Source of the DNA: Cornus controversa
Lineage: Eukaryota > Streptophyta > Magnoliopsida > Cornales > Cornaceae
Length of the DNA: 64,000 nucleotides
Direction: 5' to 3'
Assembly: GCA_026545225.1 (NCBI GenBank)
Contig: CM048853.1
Span: 54,765,755-54,829,754, forward strand
Positions 41,831 to 56,019 of the stretch are shown here, piece by piece (within the stretch, counting starts at the first letter, position 1; each line of letters starts with the position of its first letter). The notes under the pieces were generated by a model. The model saw nothing but the letters and a program-made list of their open reading frames with translations, had not been told where the DNA came from and searched no databases. The position numbers and the translations under genes were made by a program.

Positions 41831-42859
41831 TGATATTGAATTTTTTTTTTCTTCTCAAATTAATAATCTATTGGTGTTAACAAACTTTTGCTCTTTTTTT
41901 TTTTTTTTTAAAAAGAAAAATCTTATTTGCCAAAAGAACAATATTAGCTTTAAAAAAAAGGAAATTCGAGTTTTTTTGTATGTCAACTTAAGGTTTTTGA
42001 AATCTAATGAAAAAAAAAATATTTATAATTCTTTAACTTTTGTGGGTTTGGTTTTGCAATAAGATTGGGAGTAAAAGAGATAAAGTGATGGCTAAAAAAT
42101 AAGAAATATAGAGATGAACTTGATGCGTGTCATGAAAATGAGAGGCATAGATAATTTGAGAAAGAAAAAAAAAAAAAAGAAAAAATTGGAGGAAGCTAGA
42201 AAGTATTGAGAACCCACAAACTAAATATTTTTTCAACAATTTTGAGTGGGGGCAAGTTCACAATTATAAAAAAATATACATAGAAAAATAGGAATATAAA
42301 AAAATTCAATGGGACATTGTCGGAACAAACAATTTGGCTCTCTTAAAGTACAAATAAGTTTTCAAGGATCATGTTCACGGCGCAAGTCAAACTTTACCTT
42401 ACTCGTGAAGAGGGGGATGCTGTTAGAACACTTTGCACAGTTTACAATATTTCGAAAATATTTTGACACGTGATATTCCTTCAAAAATTTGAAAAAAAAT
42501 AGTGTAAAAAAATCAATTTCATTTCCATCTTCTTTTCATCGTATGTTTTATTTTTGGTTGAGAACATAGTTGAAACCACCATGTTTTCCAATCTCCATAA
42601 AAATCAAGATAAAGCCCACCATGAAACAAACAAAGATGATGAAGATAGTACGTGATGCATGCCTAAAACAAAGAGTGGCCCTCGGCCTTTTTTGTTGTTT
42701 AATTGGGCCTCAGGAATGCCCCCTGGCCCCTATATTGGAGTATAATTTATTCTTTGATTTTTTTAATATTTATTTTCATACAACTTAACTTATCCATAAA
42801 TAAAATTTTAAATAAAGAGTCCCTTCCATAAAAACGAAAAGAAAAATAATATTTAGACA
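41831..42859. other. AT-rich spacer without a recognisable gene
   Basis: Long poly(T) and poly(A) tracts at about 41843-41920 and 42165-42185. No coding exon is supported. Confidence 0.55.
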
Positions 42860-42994
42860 GAATTGTTATGCAGAATAGTTATACAGAAACTTTTACATTC
42901 ATTAAATATATATGATAAGTGTATGTGGTGAGACTTATTACATGCATTTAATGGATATAAAAATTTCTGCTTAACATTTCTGTATAATAATTTC
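42860..42994. mobile_element. Foldback MITE related to the 40473 element
   Basis: The left arm (attgttatgcagaatagtta, then cagaaactttta) is the inverse of the right arm (taaaaatttctgcttaaca, then ttctgtataataat). The centre gataagtgtatgtggtgaga matches the core of the 40473-40644 element. It is more diverged, and no target duplication can be fixed. Confidence 0.7.
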
Positions 42995-43623
42995 ATGTGT
43001 TGTACATGCACCGATCAGATACATCCAATGCACCATATGTCAAGTGTATTGTAAATTTGAAAAAATAATAATAATAACAAACCTCTGCTTAACACTTCTG
43101 AACGGTAAATTAAGCTTGCATCTCAAGCTTTCCACCCTTTATCATTGAAGTAGCAGAGTAACTAAAGCAACGCAAACTATAAGTAAATTAAAAGTGACTG
43201 CAAGAAGATGACTTTAAATACGTATAGCATTTTTGCATGCATGCATACATAAAAAAAAAACCTTATGTTGTATTATAATATATTTTTCGTTTATATATAG
43301 TAGTATATTGATTATCTCAGCAATATACGGTAAGAGAAAAATTCTAGGCTAAAAATGAAAAAATTAACTATCAATTTTTAATAATTACATCTCAAGAAAT
43401 TAGTTCTATTTATAAAGTCGCTTAATTCTGATGTCTCATGAAACATAAGATCTAAACAATTTTTTAAAAGTCACATTTTGCAGTGTAAACTGAACTTTAA
43501 TTGAACAGTGTAAAAGGAGGGCGCTTGTCATCACTATGTTGTTAATTTACGAGCTGAACATGATATGCGAGATAATTGTCAAATTAATTAATACAAGAAA
43601 ATTACTTGTCAAAAGTTAATAGT

Positions 43624-44108
43624 TAACGTATCTGTATCGTGTCCGTATTCGATATCAATACTCTTCAGATACTTCCGAATACTTGTCCGATACTTCTTAA
43701 AAGTATTTATAATTTTAAAATATATATTTTTATTTCTAACACGTATATGATACTTCTCATATACTTCAAAACACATTTTAAACAAGTTTTAAACATGAAA
43801 ATGTAATTTTCCATGAATATAATATCATATTAATTAATAAAAGTTTAAAATTCATTTAAAACAGAAGTATTGAAATACATATTATAATTTAGTATAAAAT
43901 TTATCAATGCTAATCATATAATGACTCTTAACTCTTATTTTGTTTGTTAGTGATAATATTTTATAAAGAAATGTTAATAACTCATTTTTTGTATATATAA
44001 AAATATAATTCATTGTTTTTATATTACTCTATTTTGTTCGTACCTTCTTAGATTTGTTGTATTGTTGCACATGTATCTGTATTTTGTATTCGTATTCCTG
44101 CTTCTTAG
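43624..44108. mobile_element. Degenerate hAT-like element, inverted relative of 28017-29350
   Basis: It ends CCTGCTTCTTAG; the complement CTAAGAAGCAGG matches the start of the 28017 element. Subterminal gtatctgtatcgtgtccg and gatacttccgaatac motifs resemble the family. The flanks TTAATAGT (43616-43623) and TTGATAGT (44109-44116) match at 7 of 8. Its length is 485 bp, the same as the 3400-3884 copy. It lies about 290 bp upstream of the cpFtsY start codon. Confidence 0.6.
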
Positions 44109-44395
44109 TTGATAGTTGAAGGAATTTTGTCTAATATTTCTTGGAGTATAAAAGTGAGAGTTTTACAACAAAATAATATTAAATACAGTATGAATTTGTA
44201 CAAGTAGTGAAACAAATTTGATTGATAATTCAATTGAATTTGGAGTTTGTTCTAGGAACTTAATACTCCAAATAGTAAGAGATGGCAATCTCACAAAAAT
44301 AAACGGAGAAACCAAGTAACGACGTCGTAGAAGTGCGTGTTATCTATTGTCCTCGAAAATCGCTTCACACACAGCTCCACAGAAGCTCAAGAAAA

Positions 44396-47300
44396 ATGGC
44401 TTCTTCTGTTCTTCCTCCTCATCATCACTCACTCCTCTCGACTCTTCCCTCTAAACCTACAATCAGTACAGTCCTTTTCAACAATCATCAGTTTTCTCCG
44501 ATTTCGACCGCCAAAACCTGTCCCTCCCGGTTCAGATGCTCGGCCGGTCAGACCGGGTTCTTCTCTCGTATCGGTCGGTTGATCAAGGAAAAGGCTAAGA
44601 GCGACGTTGAGAAGGTCTTCTCCGGTTTCTCCAAGACCCGAGACAACCTCGCCGTCATCGACGAGCTCCTACTCTACTGGAACCTCTCCGATACCGATCG
44701 CGTCCTCGACGAATTAGAAGAGGTCTGTTTGTTTCCCAAGAAAAATAATACCACTGGCATGCTTTTCCCTCTCCACTTGGATATTTATGCCTCCATGTGT
44801 TACTGAAAATATGAAGCAAAGGAAGATTTTACAACTTGTAGTTTTTTTTTTCTCTCAGTACTCCTCTCAACTGAGCCTCAAAATATTATTTGGCTTGGTT
44901 GAGATGAGATATACATACGGACATGCACACATATTTATATATATGTATGTATATTGTATAAATTCTAAGAAATAAAAGTGTCAAAATTGAAGCTTATACT
45001 GTATAAACAAGTGGAATATGAAATTTAAGTTTATGTGAATTGGTATGTGAGTGCGTGTGTATATATATAATGCATATTCTCAGAAACACGAGTGTCAGAG
45101 TGAAGGAGATGATGTAGAAACAAGTGTAGTATGGAATATAAGTTTCTGTGAATTGGTGATGTTTTGTTCGATTTTGAAGGCGAGAGTGATGATTAATGTC
45201 AGAATTTGGGGTTTTCTTTGTTTCAGGCTTTGCTGGTGTCTGATTTTGGGCCGAAGATCACGATTAAGATTGTGGAGAGTTTGCGGGAAGATATATATGC
45301 TGGGAAGCTCAAATCGGGGAGCGAGATAAAGGTAATTTATATCAACATATTTTTAATGTATTTTATACCTGTACTACATTTGGCTGCCCAAATCTTTGAC
45401 TTAATTTTCAGACATGAAAGGTGTATTAGATTCATTTGAATGATTGGTTTTATCGACTTCAGAGTATTTGTATATCTGATATTCAAAAACTAGATTAGAA
45501 TATTTTAAGCAACCACGGATTAGTGTTGGATAGTGTTATGCTAATTTATGGTGTCACTCGGATTGTGATGGTTGTAGGATGCTTTGAAGAGCAGTGTGTT
45601 GGATTTGTTAGATAAGAAAGGGAATAAAACAGAACTTCAACTTGGGTTCAGGTTTGAGATATTTAAAATTTCAGGTTTTGACATTGTTTCTTGTGCTAAT
45701 TGTTGGATTGGCTTATAATTGGAGTATCTATTGGTTCGATTTTGTAATACTATTAGGAAACCAGCTGTGATAATTATTGTTGGCGTCAATGGAGGTGGGA
45801 AGACGACATCTCTTGGTAAGAAAAATGAATTGGTGACAGATCCTATATAACGTAGTATGCATTTGAAAACAAATGTTTTTTTTTTTTTCATATATAACGT
45901 GTATAAATACGAAGATATTTAGGAGGGTGGTCGTCTGCTAACTGGCGGCCCTCGTTTTTATAAACAAATTCTTGTCTCCAACTTAAAGCTGAAGCAAGTA
46001 GAGCTTTCTTTTTTAAAAAAGTAAACTTAAACTAAATTGCATCTTAAGAATCTGAAGATAAACGATGATAATGTAGCAAGTAAGTCAATGTAGGGAAAAA
46101 AAATTAAGGGTCTATTTATCATGATGGACATGATATCACGAACTAATGTATTTTAATGAACTTGTGGGGAAAACCAATCTTTACACCAAAGACTTTTTAT
46201 TGCCGAAGACTTTATTATTATTCTTTAGAAAGTTGTATTCTAGAAACATTTTTTTATCAAAACAAATGGATATATGAACCTTTTGTTTTATCTCAAATGT
46301 TGAAGAGTGAAGAAATGACAATACCTGGTGAACTTTTCAAATGCAGGAAAGCTGGCCCATAGGTTGAAGAAGGAAGGAGCTAAGGTGAGACATGTTACTC
46401 TGGCATTGCTTTTGTTGCACTTCCATGAAGTTGAGCTGAATGTTTTGTTATGAACACCTAATTGAATTTAATATATTGTTGAGCTGAAAAGACATGAATA
46501 TGATAGTTATAAATTATTTTGACATTATGATTGCAACACTTTGAGATTGATTATTGATTGTTTTGTGTTATTGTTGGCATTAAATCATTTCATGGATGAT
46601 ACTGTCAGTTACAAAGGTTTTAGGTGGTTGAAATCCGTTTAGAGAAGAAAATGTAAATGGTCTAAAAAATATAGTGCTTCTTATTTGCTCTTGATATCAT
46701 TGTTTATGAGGAGTATAATTATTCTGTGCACTCAAGGAGAAAAAATATTTTTTCCGTATATGAATGGGTAATTGCAAATTAAATGCTGTCTCTTCTAGGC
46801 TGCCTTTGGGTTCCAACTTGAGATGATTCAAATTGAAACTTGACTGATCCAGCTGAATCATATGCCATTTTGTTTTGGTGTTTGTAAGATATATGGTATG
46901 TTCTAAACGACATGTCAAGAACAACCTAGTAAAGTTAGTTCATTTCTAGGTTTATATTGTGGCCAATCACTCACTGAAAAACAAGAAGAAAATATTGTGG
47001 TGAATAGACCCTGCCTAAGACAGAGAAGTAATAAATCATTTTGTGCTGTCATAGTTTAGCAGTACAGATAAATCAGCAAATAACAATAACAGAAGTAGTT
47101 TTCTCCACTGGTCCTTTGACCACTTGACTCAGGACCAATACCAGTGACAAGCTATAATTAGGTTAGTTTGGGTTAGTTGAGTTGGCTCTAAGATCAGGAA
47201 AATTAGTTTTTGTCTGACATCGAGTTTAGGTATTGTTTACGTCTCAAGTTGGTTTATTTATAATGTAGTAATGTCCCAACCTTCCCCTACCTTCCCTTCT

Positions 47301-50300
47301 TCTTCCATGGAGGGGAATTGAAACTTTAAAGTATCATAGTGGAGGCTAACAATCGTTTCAAAAGCACAAGTGGGTTCTGACATACAAATGAATTCAATAT
47401 TGTCCGCATTTAGCAGTAATCTTTTTAGCTGTAATATCATGTTTAAGTCTTAATGGCAGTTCTCTAATTTTCGTTGTTCATTTTTTGAAATTATGCCAGA
47501 TTTTAATGGCAGCTGGCGATACATTTAGAGCAGCTGCGAGTGATCAGCTGGAGATTTGGGCTGAAAGAACGGGGTGTGAGATTGTTGTGGCTGAAAAAGA
47601 GAATGCCAAAGCATCATCAGGTAGACATTTAAACTAGAAAGCCCGATGGATTTGCTTTGGCATCTCTTTTCTATAATCAGATTGTCCCTAGTCGTAAATG
47701 ACACGGTACTACTAACACATAATCTTGAAGTTCTTTCTGAATAGTTATTTCACAGGCTGTGAAAAGAGGGAAACAAGAAGGTTTTGACATCGTTTTGTGT
47801 GACACATCTGGACGTAAGCATGTAGAAATTTTATGTGTAGCTTTGGATTATGGTTCTTTAGGTGGTAATTCAGCAAGACCATGTATTTCTTTCTTCAGGT
47901 CTCCATACTAACTACAGCCTGATGGAAGAATTGATTGCATGCAAAAAAGCTGTCAGTAAAGTTGTTCCTGGTGCACCTAATGTAAGCTCAACTGTTTGGC
48001 ACCTTTCTCTTTTATCTTATGATAGGCATCATGTGATATATATTGAAATTTCTGTTTAGTACAAAGCATTTAGAGTTGAAAATGCGGTTTCCATTTCCAA
48101 GGCCATTTCACTCGGCCACCTTGCTTTTTAGAAACAGGCACTTATCCTCCTCTATTGTCACAGTAGGCTAACAGAAGCTTGCTCACATCACGAGTTCACT
48201 GTGTTGACCTCCAAAAATGGCCATAATGCCTTTATTGGAACATTTTTTTGCTGGCACAAAAGGCATAAGAAGGGAGTGTGGCACTCCCTATCGCCACCAT
48301 GCCACAACCCTGGTGTTAGTTGACCATTTAGAGTGCAAGTTGCTTTATCTCCACCATCTCCTTCCTCTTTATCCCCTTTTTTTTTCACTCCTTCCTCTAC
48401 TTTCTCTCTCTAAACCCTACACCACTTACTTTCCACCATGTTCCACCATTACATAATGACTACCCACTTTCATCCACCATCACCCTAACTTTTTTCTTAC
48501 CTTCTCATGAGGAATGCTTGTCTTACCACATTAGTATATGTATAATGGTCTCAATAAAATAACTTAATATTTAAAAGTGAAAATAGAAGTGGAATTTCTT
48601 TTTTCTCCTTCTTCCTACCATTGTCTCCACCTACCACAACCATAAATACCATGGCCACCACATCTCGTTTGCTAATTTAGCAACACAGGTCACCATTTTA
48701 ACCCACTTATTTTCTCTCTTTTTGGTTTCCTCTCTCAAAACTCTCTCTAGATTTCAATCCAATTCCTCTTTGTGGTTAATTGATATTATTTTAACCTTGG
48801 ATTGTAGGCAATTTAGCTAGTCTAATGAATAATGATTGCCAGTATAGCTGCCCGGCACAATGGTGGTATCAAGTGCATGAATCAATTCCTCCCGAAACAT
48901 TCACATCTAACTCGGAGTTAACTTGGTGATTCACAAAAACAACAGTTCAACCACAATCCCACCATAACCAGTCACAACCTCCATTGTTATGCAACGGGAA
49001 TAGGTCTGTCCGAACACTTATAACTGGATTTGGCAACATCCATTACTAAAACATCACCATTTTGGTCTACCAACAACCACAATTTCATCACCACTGCCCA
49101 ACTGCCCTAATTGAGAATTTTCCACTATCACTCTAAATCTATTACTAACTCTATAATTGTTTAAAGTAATTTTTTATACATTATTTAACTGTGATAGAGG
49201 ATTGCAACTGCAGAAATCAACCCTGCCACTTGGCCACAACTCCACCACCAGGCACCAGTAACCACCGTCTTGGTCTCCTTCTTTATTTCCTCTTCCTCCC
49301 TCTCTCTCTTCTCTCTCATTGAAACCAAACATACCACAGCTTGTTCATCGAACACCTCATATGGAACTTCTTCTCAACACTACACAAGACACAATGCAGG
49401 CCTACCGTTTCGATGGCACCTCCGCACAAACCCTACATCCTTTGCCGAAACATGCTTGACAAACCATCTTAAAGGACATAAAGCACATATGAACACCTCA
49501 TATTTAACTAGCCGTGTTGGTTTTTTGTGTGGAGAGGATAGAGGGGTTTCATTGAGATCAAATTTAAAGGGCATAAAGCACATATCTTTAGTTATGCATC
49601 AGTGACCGGTGTGGGTGAACTATCAAACTCATTGTTGAAGGGAAGCTTTGTTGCTTTTTGGGCAAATTCATTAATCTTTTCAAATTAGAAATACATTGTT
49701 CTAAGAAAGAAGTCTTAAAGAATGAAGATAATGAGGTATTTGCATTCATCTGTAACTCCGTTGGCCAATAGGTAATCACGGGAGAGGTCAATGCCTTTTT
49801 CAGAACCTATGATAGCAAGTGGAATGAGTCCAAACCTCGATGGAGGTCAGTGGGGATTACCATAGGTATAACTTATGTTGAAAGCTGTCATACTATTGAT
49901 GATTGAAGTTGTATTTTCTTTTGGGAAATAAAGTTTGAGCAAGTGGCAGATAAATCTTATGGCATTGTTTGTCTCAATGGTTTAACAGCTTTAAGCTGTA
50001 TGGAAGATGTGATCCACAAGATATTGATGCAGATTAGATATCAACTTTTAACTATGGGTATTTTTTAGAGATTCAGCACTGAGTGCATGAGCTTAGTATA
50101 ATATTAGGTGAGAAAAAGCTGGAGCTTCATTTTTTTTCCCCGGTAAAAGGGAGCTTCATATATTGTTACATGATAAAAGGTGGAATTTTCAAAACTATAC
50201 TTTCTGATAATTGATCATGGACACTGAACAGTGTTCTGAAAAGTCAAATATGGAGATATCACATTTTGGGTAGAACCACATTATTCATTCTCATTAGTGA

Positions 50301-51765
50301 AGATTTCTTATTGATGTCACTCAATGAGGAAATAATCGATCTTGGAAAGTTTGTAACTCATTATAATTTCTATTTTTTACTTATTACTGAGAATACCTGA
50401 GGACTTCTTTCCTAGAGTTTGAACCTTGGTGTAAGTAACTTTTTCTTGCAGTAACTTTTGAATATATTTCAGGTTCTAATGTTAGTTTTTATCTCCCTTC
50501 TTCCAAATCCCCAGACCCATGGTTTTGTTGCCTGACAAGTGACAATGAGCTTTTTGTATTTACAAGCCAATGTAATTGTAATTTTTGTTTCAGCCTTTCA
50601 CTTCAGTGAGTGGTATATCATTCCTTTATGTGTCTTCTATGGTCTGTTCTTCATGTTACAAGATGGATTACATAGATTTTGGCGGTCATATTTGTATTAT
50701 ATGATAAGAAATTTCTGACATTGCCAAATTTCCCAACATTCCTTTGTGATACGACATATCCATATTTATCTGCAATTATTTTACAATGCTTACAGGAGAT
50801 CCTGCTAGTTCTAGATGGAACGACTGGTTTGAATATGCTTCCACAAGCACGGGAGTTCAATGAAGTAATATTCCATCTTTATTGTCTATTAGATTAAGGT
50901 GGTTAGGAAGATGTTCTAAGGTTTTTTTAGTTTGAAGAATGCTTGCTTATTTTTATTTTTTCCGATTTTATATGGTGTCTTGTGTCTGTTGTCGTAGGCC
51001 AAATCTTGACTACACAAATATTATCCAATCTCCACTGGCCGGGGCCGTACTACCCCCCAAAGATGGCCAAATGATGAAGGAAAATAGGAGTAAAGTAGTT
51101 TCATCTGGTCTCTTTCAATGGAGTTAAATTCGTAGTGTAGTTTAGGATAGTGGCATCTCCACCAACATCACTGCTTTTGTTACTTCTTTCACCCATTCCA
51201 CCAGCTCCAGCATGTCAACTCCCTTCAGCACATGCACTAACACCACTCAGCAGCAGCAACAGCACCCTTTTATATTCTTGTGTGCAATAACATCATGAGA
51301 TTTCATTATAAGGAGTTTCTCATTATTTTACAACAGCCAACATGAGGAGTTCTGATATAATGTTAATTTTTCCATTTCCATTACACAGTGAAGGTTGTTG
51401 TGTATCTTGTTTGACTGAAACTTCAATGGCAGGTTGTTGGAATAACTGGTTTGATTTTGACAAAACTTGACGGTTCTGCCAGAGGTGGTTGCGTGGTATA
51501 GTTGCAATCTTTCCAAGCATTCTTTTAGTTTCATTCAATTTGTAGTAATACCCAACTCCTGAATCCTGATGGCCCTCAAATGTTGATGCACGTTTTCCCT
51601 TTCCTGTTTCTTGACTTTGGAATTACATGTTACTGCAATTTTTGCTTGCAGGTTAGTGTGGTTGATGAGCTTGGCATCCCTGTAAAGTTTGTGGGTGTTG
51701 GTGAAGGAGTAGAAGACCTCCAACCCTTCAATGCAGAGGAATTTGTTAATGCCATATTTTCATGA
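44396..51765 (+). CDS. CPFTSY: Chloroplast SRP receptor FtsY homologue (cpFtsY)
   Basis: GTPase that receives the cpSRP54 complex at the thylakoid and delivers light-harvesting proteins to ALB3. There are eleven exons: 44396-44722, 45227-45331, 45578-45651, 45757-45815, 46347-46384, 47500-47620, 47745-47813, 47899-47981, 50796-50864, 51433-51495 and 51652-51765. They join in one frame to 373 codons. Residues 1 to about 48 are Ser/Thr/Pro-rich and end SRFRC, a plausible plastid transit peptide. The helical N domain follows, then G1 GVNGGGKTT (178-186), [10 protein letters not shown] (208-217), DTSGR (261-265), TKLD (325-328) and [12 protein letters not shown]. All GTPase motifs are intact. The start is the first ATG in frame; codons upstream of it are open but lack an ATG. 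Intron 8 is 2.8 kb, much longer than the others. Confidence 0.97.
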
Positions 51766-54700
51766 GGCCTAAAAAGTGGTCAGTATCTACACAACTGTTA
51801 TCCAGTTATTCTTTGTATACTCCCACACACCAGTCACCGACAAATTCTGGAGTACTTGCGTATCTGCTGATCCCTTTCCTCAAAACTCTCACTTTTAGCC
51901 TCTTTAGTTTGTTTAAGATCTAAAGTTTGCTCAATCGCATGAGAGTATCTCTTGATTGTTAAACTGAAATGTAGACCAAAAACTGCACCAGTTGTTACAC
52001 TATTAAACTAGAAATATACATTCAAGGTGCTCTTGCATGCTATTCAATTTTCTTATGTCAGAAGGATTTTGAGAGAAAGTGCAGCCTAATAATAGCTCTC
52101 GTGTTTGAAGCAACTTCAATTTTGAACTACTACTGATCCTTACTGAATGATTTGTCGTGATTTAGGAAAAAGAAAAATAGAATGATTTATAATGGGTCAT
52201 TTCAAATCTTTCATGAGTAAATTGTGAAGTAGTTTCATTTTTAACTACATACTTCGCTTTATAACCATAAATAATAGGCAATTCTATTTTTGAAGGAGGC
52301 CTCCTGCTTCGACAAGCCATATTTACCAAGAATGTGGTTTTGGAACTTACTGACCTAATATAACAGAGATTCTAGTGATACGAATCACGACTTATTCCAT
52401 GGGCATCTTCTGTGCTGATGAAAATTCTTGTTTCTCTGGCTCTTGTCAACAGGCTCATCTCTATACAATGCATCAGAAGTTCTTGACAGAACAAAAGCAA
52501 GCCCATGCTAGTGAGTACACTCTTCTGATGTCTGAGGAAAGCAATGGGTTTATTCTAGAGATCAGAAACTCTGAGGCTTCAACACTGTAAACACATCCTG
52601 TTACAAACTGGTTAGATGACTACATGATCCAGTTGAATCTGTGCCCAATTTTTATTCTCTCTCCCCGTCATATTAGCTGGTAGTGATAGCACAAGAGATG
52701 AGTCGAAGGATGACCTCTCATTCCCTCTTGATCAGTTTGTTACAGCCTTTATGTAAGAAATTTGCAAACTCATCCATATTAAGTGAAATTATAACTTGAT
52801 AAATGTTTATTTTAAGCATATAGTTCTTTTTTCTTTCTTTTTATTCAATCTTATTGGTGACAACCAGAATTGAATCCAAAAGCAACATTCTTACCAACTA
52901 AACCCACTGTCTGCAATGAAATATACAGATGCTATACAGACGATATTGTGATCGGTTATTATCTCTTACATATTTGCCACCAGAGTGTAGAAAATGGCAC
53001 TATATAATACCGCAAACAATTAATCTCCTATCAAATCCAAAGCAAATGGTCACATTTCTTCCATGCCTCTTGTCACTTCGTCAACTTGCCAACACACCTG
53101 TTCATAGAACAAAGTTGTAATCGAGTAAAATCAACAGCAGTGCAAGTCAATAAAATCTCAAAGTTACTTCAATCCATCCCCTGTTACCCCCTAAAATATG
53201 ACGTTTTAAACAGTAGATGCTTGTGACAGATGAGCTCAACAAGGATATTAGCATATTAGGATGCTTAATAATTTCAGGAAATTATAATTGCAAGCTGAAC
53301 TACTTGTGAAGGAATATTTAAATGTTTGTTTAACGAATTGTAACTTGTCTAAACCAAGCAACATTCAAGAATCAAACCATTACAAGCCAGATACGGCTCA
53401 GCCAAAAAATGAATGAAAAGAAAAAGTCATTTGCAGCTAATTTCAGAAGGTAAATTGCTTAGTTGATCGAGTGCAGGAACCAATGTCTAAAGGTTTACAG
53501 ACAAAATATTGGTCCCAACCTACAAAGGTTAACAATTGGCACACTCAATCAGCCTTACAGTTCATATCCTTTCTAACCCTCAGAACCAGATGATACTGTG
53601 CCAAGGTCACCAACCCTGATACTGTTATCAGCAAAGCAAAAAATCTTGTGGTATGTTACTGTCACTGGTGATTCTAAAACTAGGTGTTAAGACAGTGATG
53701 GAAAAGGATGAATAGCCAGAGCCTCAATAAATACCCCTATCCCACCAACAATCAGAAGCTAAACTCTAATGGCTCTATTAACAGGTTCTGTAAAATAATT
53801 ATCAAGGAGAGCTTCTAGGCTGTGCTTGCACCACTGTCGTAGCAGCATGTTTCTCCTCCTGGGCTCAATCTCACAGGTCTAACGGATTGGGGGTGGGGGA
53901 AGTCACTGCTCTATTAACTGGTCTCATCAAGGTGTTAGGAGGTAAAGACTGAAGACTGACTAACTTTTCACTTTATTTTTTAATAAAATAGTGACTGTTC
54001 TCAAAATGCATGGTCTTTGATTAGTTTGGTTAAATTTGACATCAACATAAACCAACCTCCCCCACCACCCAACGGAAAAAACTACCCCAGTTGTATAGAG
54101 AATATGCACCCTTGTCAAGGAAACCAAAATCTGTATTAGCCATGTTTTTCAAAGAGCCTAATAGAGCTCCTGATGCAATTCCTAATTCAGCCCATTGGTT
54201 GAATAATAGCTTCTTTACGCAAGGGTGGGCACATATAAAATTGGTATTTGACTGGAATTTAGTGTGATAGTTACAGTGCAAATACTATCATGCCCTTTGC
54301 CATGTGTTTATTGTTAGATGTGTATGAAAAGGAATTGTAGAATATGAAAACCATTTTCAACAAGTCAAATAACCCACAATGCATACTTACAATACAGGTA
54401 GATAGGAAAAAAAAAAGGAAATGCAGTGATAAATAGAAGAAACTAGTCTCAAATAATAGACTCGACATAAATTCAATAGTAAGCAACCAAAAGCCCCCAG
54501 AAACTGTAATACACGTTACACACACAATCCCTTTAGAAGATAAGGTAAGAGAAGAAGAAAAAAATAAAGATAAGAAAGACACGCAAAGCTTGTACAACCA
54601 GAAAAATATAAGAAAAGGCAAATAACACCTTAGAGAATACTCATTTTGATGTCTTGTCTTCAAGGTAATAACCCATTCAAATGTCCACATTATCGGGTAT

Positions 54701-54994
54701 ATCTAAAATTGTACACAGAAATACAGCATGATTCTTTTTTCCTCCTTATAGGAAAGGGGAAGTTGAATTTCACGCATCATTCGTCTGTTACCCCTTACTT
54801 TCAGCTATGAACTAGACTAATACCTCATTATAAGGAGTATTTATTCCATGCCAGCAACTTATGAATGCCTAAATTATCTATGTTGACATGTCTCACATGA
54901 TTCAAATTATAAAGACAGTTTCATAGAGCATAAGAATATTTTTCTAGTTTGCATCAAATATCTTCCTCTTCAGCTTAACAGCAATTTTAAAGAT
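51766..54994. other. Spacer between convergent genes
   Basis: The first part is likely the cpFtsY 3' UTR. An open frame ending at 52590 is preceded by a good acceptor-like tcttgtcaacag (about 52443-52454) but matches nothing known to me. A 139-codon minus-strand frame at 54271-54690 is Phe/Leu/Ser-rich low complexity. No gene is supported. Confidence 0.5.
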
Positions 54995-55599
54995 GGGTTA
55001 AATTCATAAAACCCCCCCTCTACTACAAAAAATTCTCATAAAACCCCTGAATTTTCAAAACCCCCCATCTATTTTATCAAATTCTCTCATATAAGGACAG
55101 ATTTAAATGGCTCCGTTAGTTTAAATCTCAAAGTACCAAAATGTACTTATTTTATTTTATAAAATAAATTCATAAAAAAAAAAAGTTATTTGTAAATGAC
55201 GGATGTACCCTATACAAGGGGGTGAAGGGGCAATTTGAGAAAATTAGAAAGTAGAGGGGGTTTCTTGATTTTTGCCCAAAGTGGGTCGTCTTCTCCTTCA
55301 ACACACGTCACGCTACTGTAAATTTCAAATTCCACCATTTATATTTTTGAAGTTTTCTCTCTCCAAATTGAACCTATATAAAGCCACAAAACTCAAATTA
55401 AATTTAGGGTTCTTGTTAATCTATAAATTTTGAATCCTAATATTCAGTATTTACTTAACTATTCACAGTTTAAGAAAAAAAATTCATTCTTAGTTAGGGT
55501 TCTTGTACACACACACACACACCCCCCATACAAACATTACATGTTTTTTTATTCAGTTTTTAACATTATCAATTTATATAGTAGTCCAATCACACCCAT

Positions 55600-55630
<31 letters not shown>

Positions 55631-56019
55631 ATATGTGACCTATATATATACACTTCAACCATACCATTTATGTATAAACATATACATATGCATCAAGAAT
55701 ATATATCGGTATATATATATATATATATATATAATAGCAGCAAGTATGTATATCGGGTTAAAATCATAAAAAAACCCCTCCACTATAAAAAATTCTCATA
55801 AAACCCCCTTTATTATGAGGGTATTTTAGTCATTTTAATTTCAACAGATGCATCAAGGGTAATTTAGTCATTTACACACCACTTAACGGCTCATGTGAGA
55901 TGCACATGTGGTTTCTCCATTAATATCAACGGAAAACTGAAGGGAGGAGAGAATTTGATTGATTTTTTAGTATAGATAAGAATTTTTTATAGCATAGAGG
56001 GGTTTTATGAATCTAACCC
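54995..56019. mobile_element. Composite TIR element of the GGGTTAAATTCATAAAACCC family
   Basis: Left end GGGTTAAATTCATAAAACCC and right end GGGGTTTTATGAATCTAACCC are inverted repeats. The flanks TTTAAAGAT (54986-54994) and TTTAAAGAA (56020-56028) match at 8 of 9, as for MULE-type insertions. Inside there is a second right-type end at about 55245-55277 (gtagagggggtttcttgatt) and a second left-type end from 55755 (gggttaaaatcataaaaaaa). The unit therefore looks like two short elements bracketing about 480 bp of microsatellite-rich DNA ((CA)n at 55507-55521 and 55600-55617, (TA)n around 55710-55732). The element at 19535-20673 has related ends. Confidence 0.78.

Noticed and set aside
44333..44395. 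In-frame upstream extension of cpFtsY exon 1
   Set aside because: It begins with GTG, not ATG; the ATG at 44396 gives a normal transit peptide and family-typical length.
52375..52590. Open frame after an acceptor-like site downstream of cpFtsY
   Set aside because: cpFtsY ends properly at 51765 with the family's C-terminus (FVNAIFS); no partner exon or homology for this frame.
54271..54690. 139-codon minus-strand frame rich in Phe, Leu and Ser resembling membrane segments
   Set aside because: The composition follows from A/T-rich homopolymer runs; no homologous family recognised and no gene structure.
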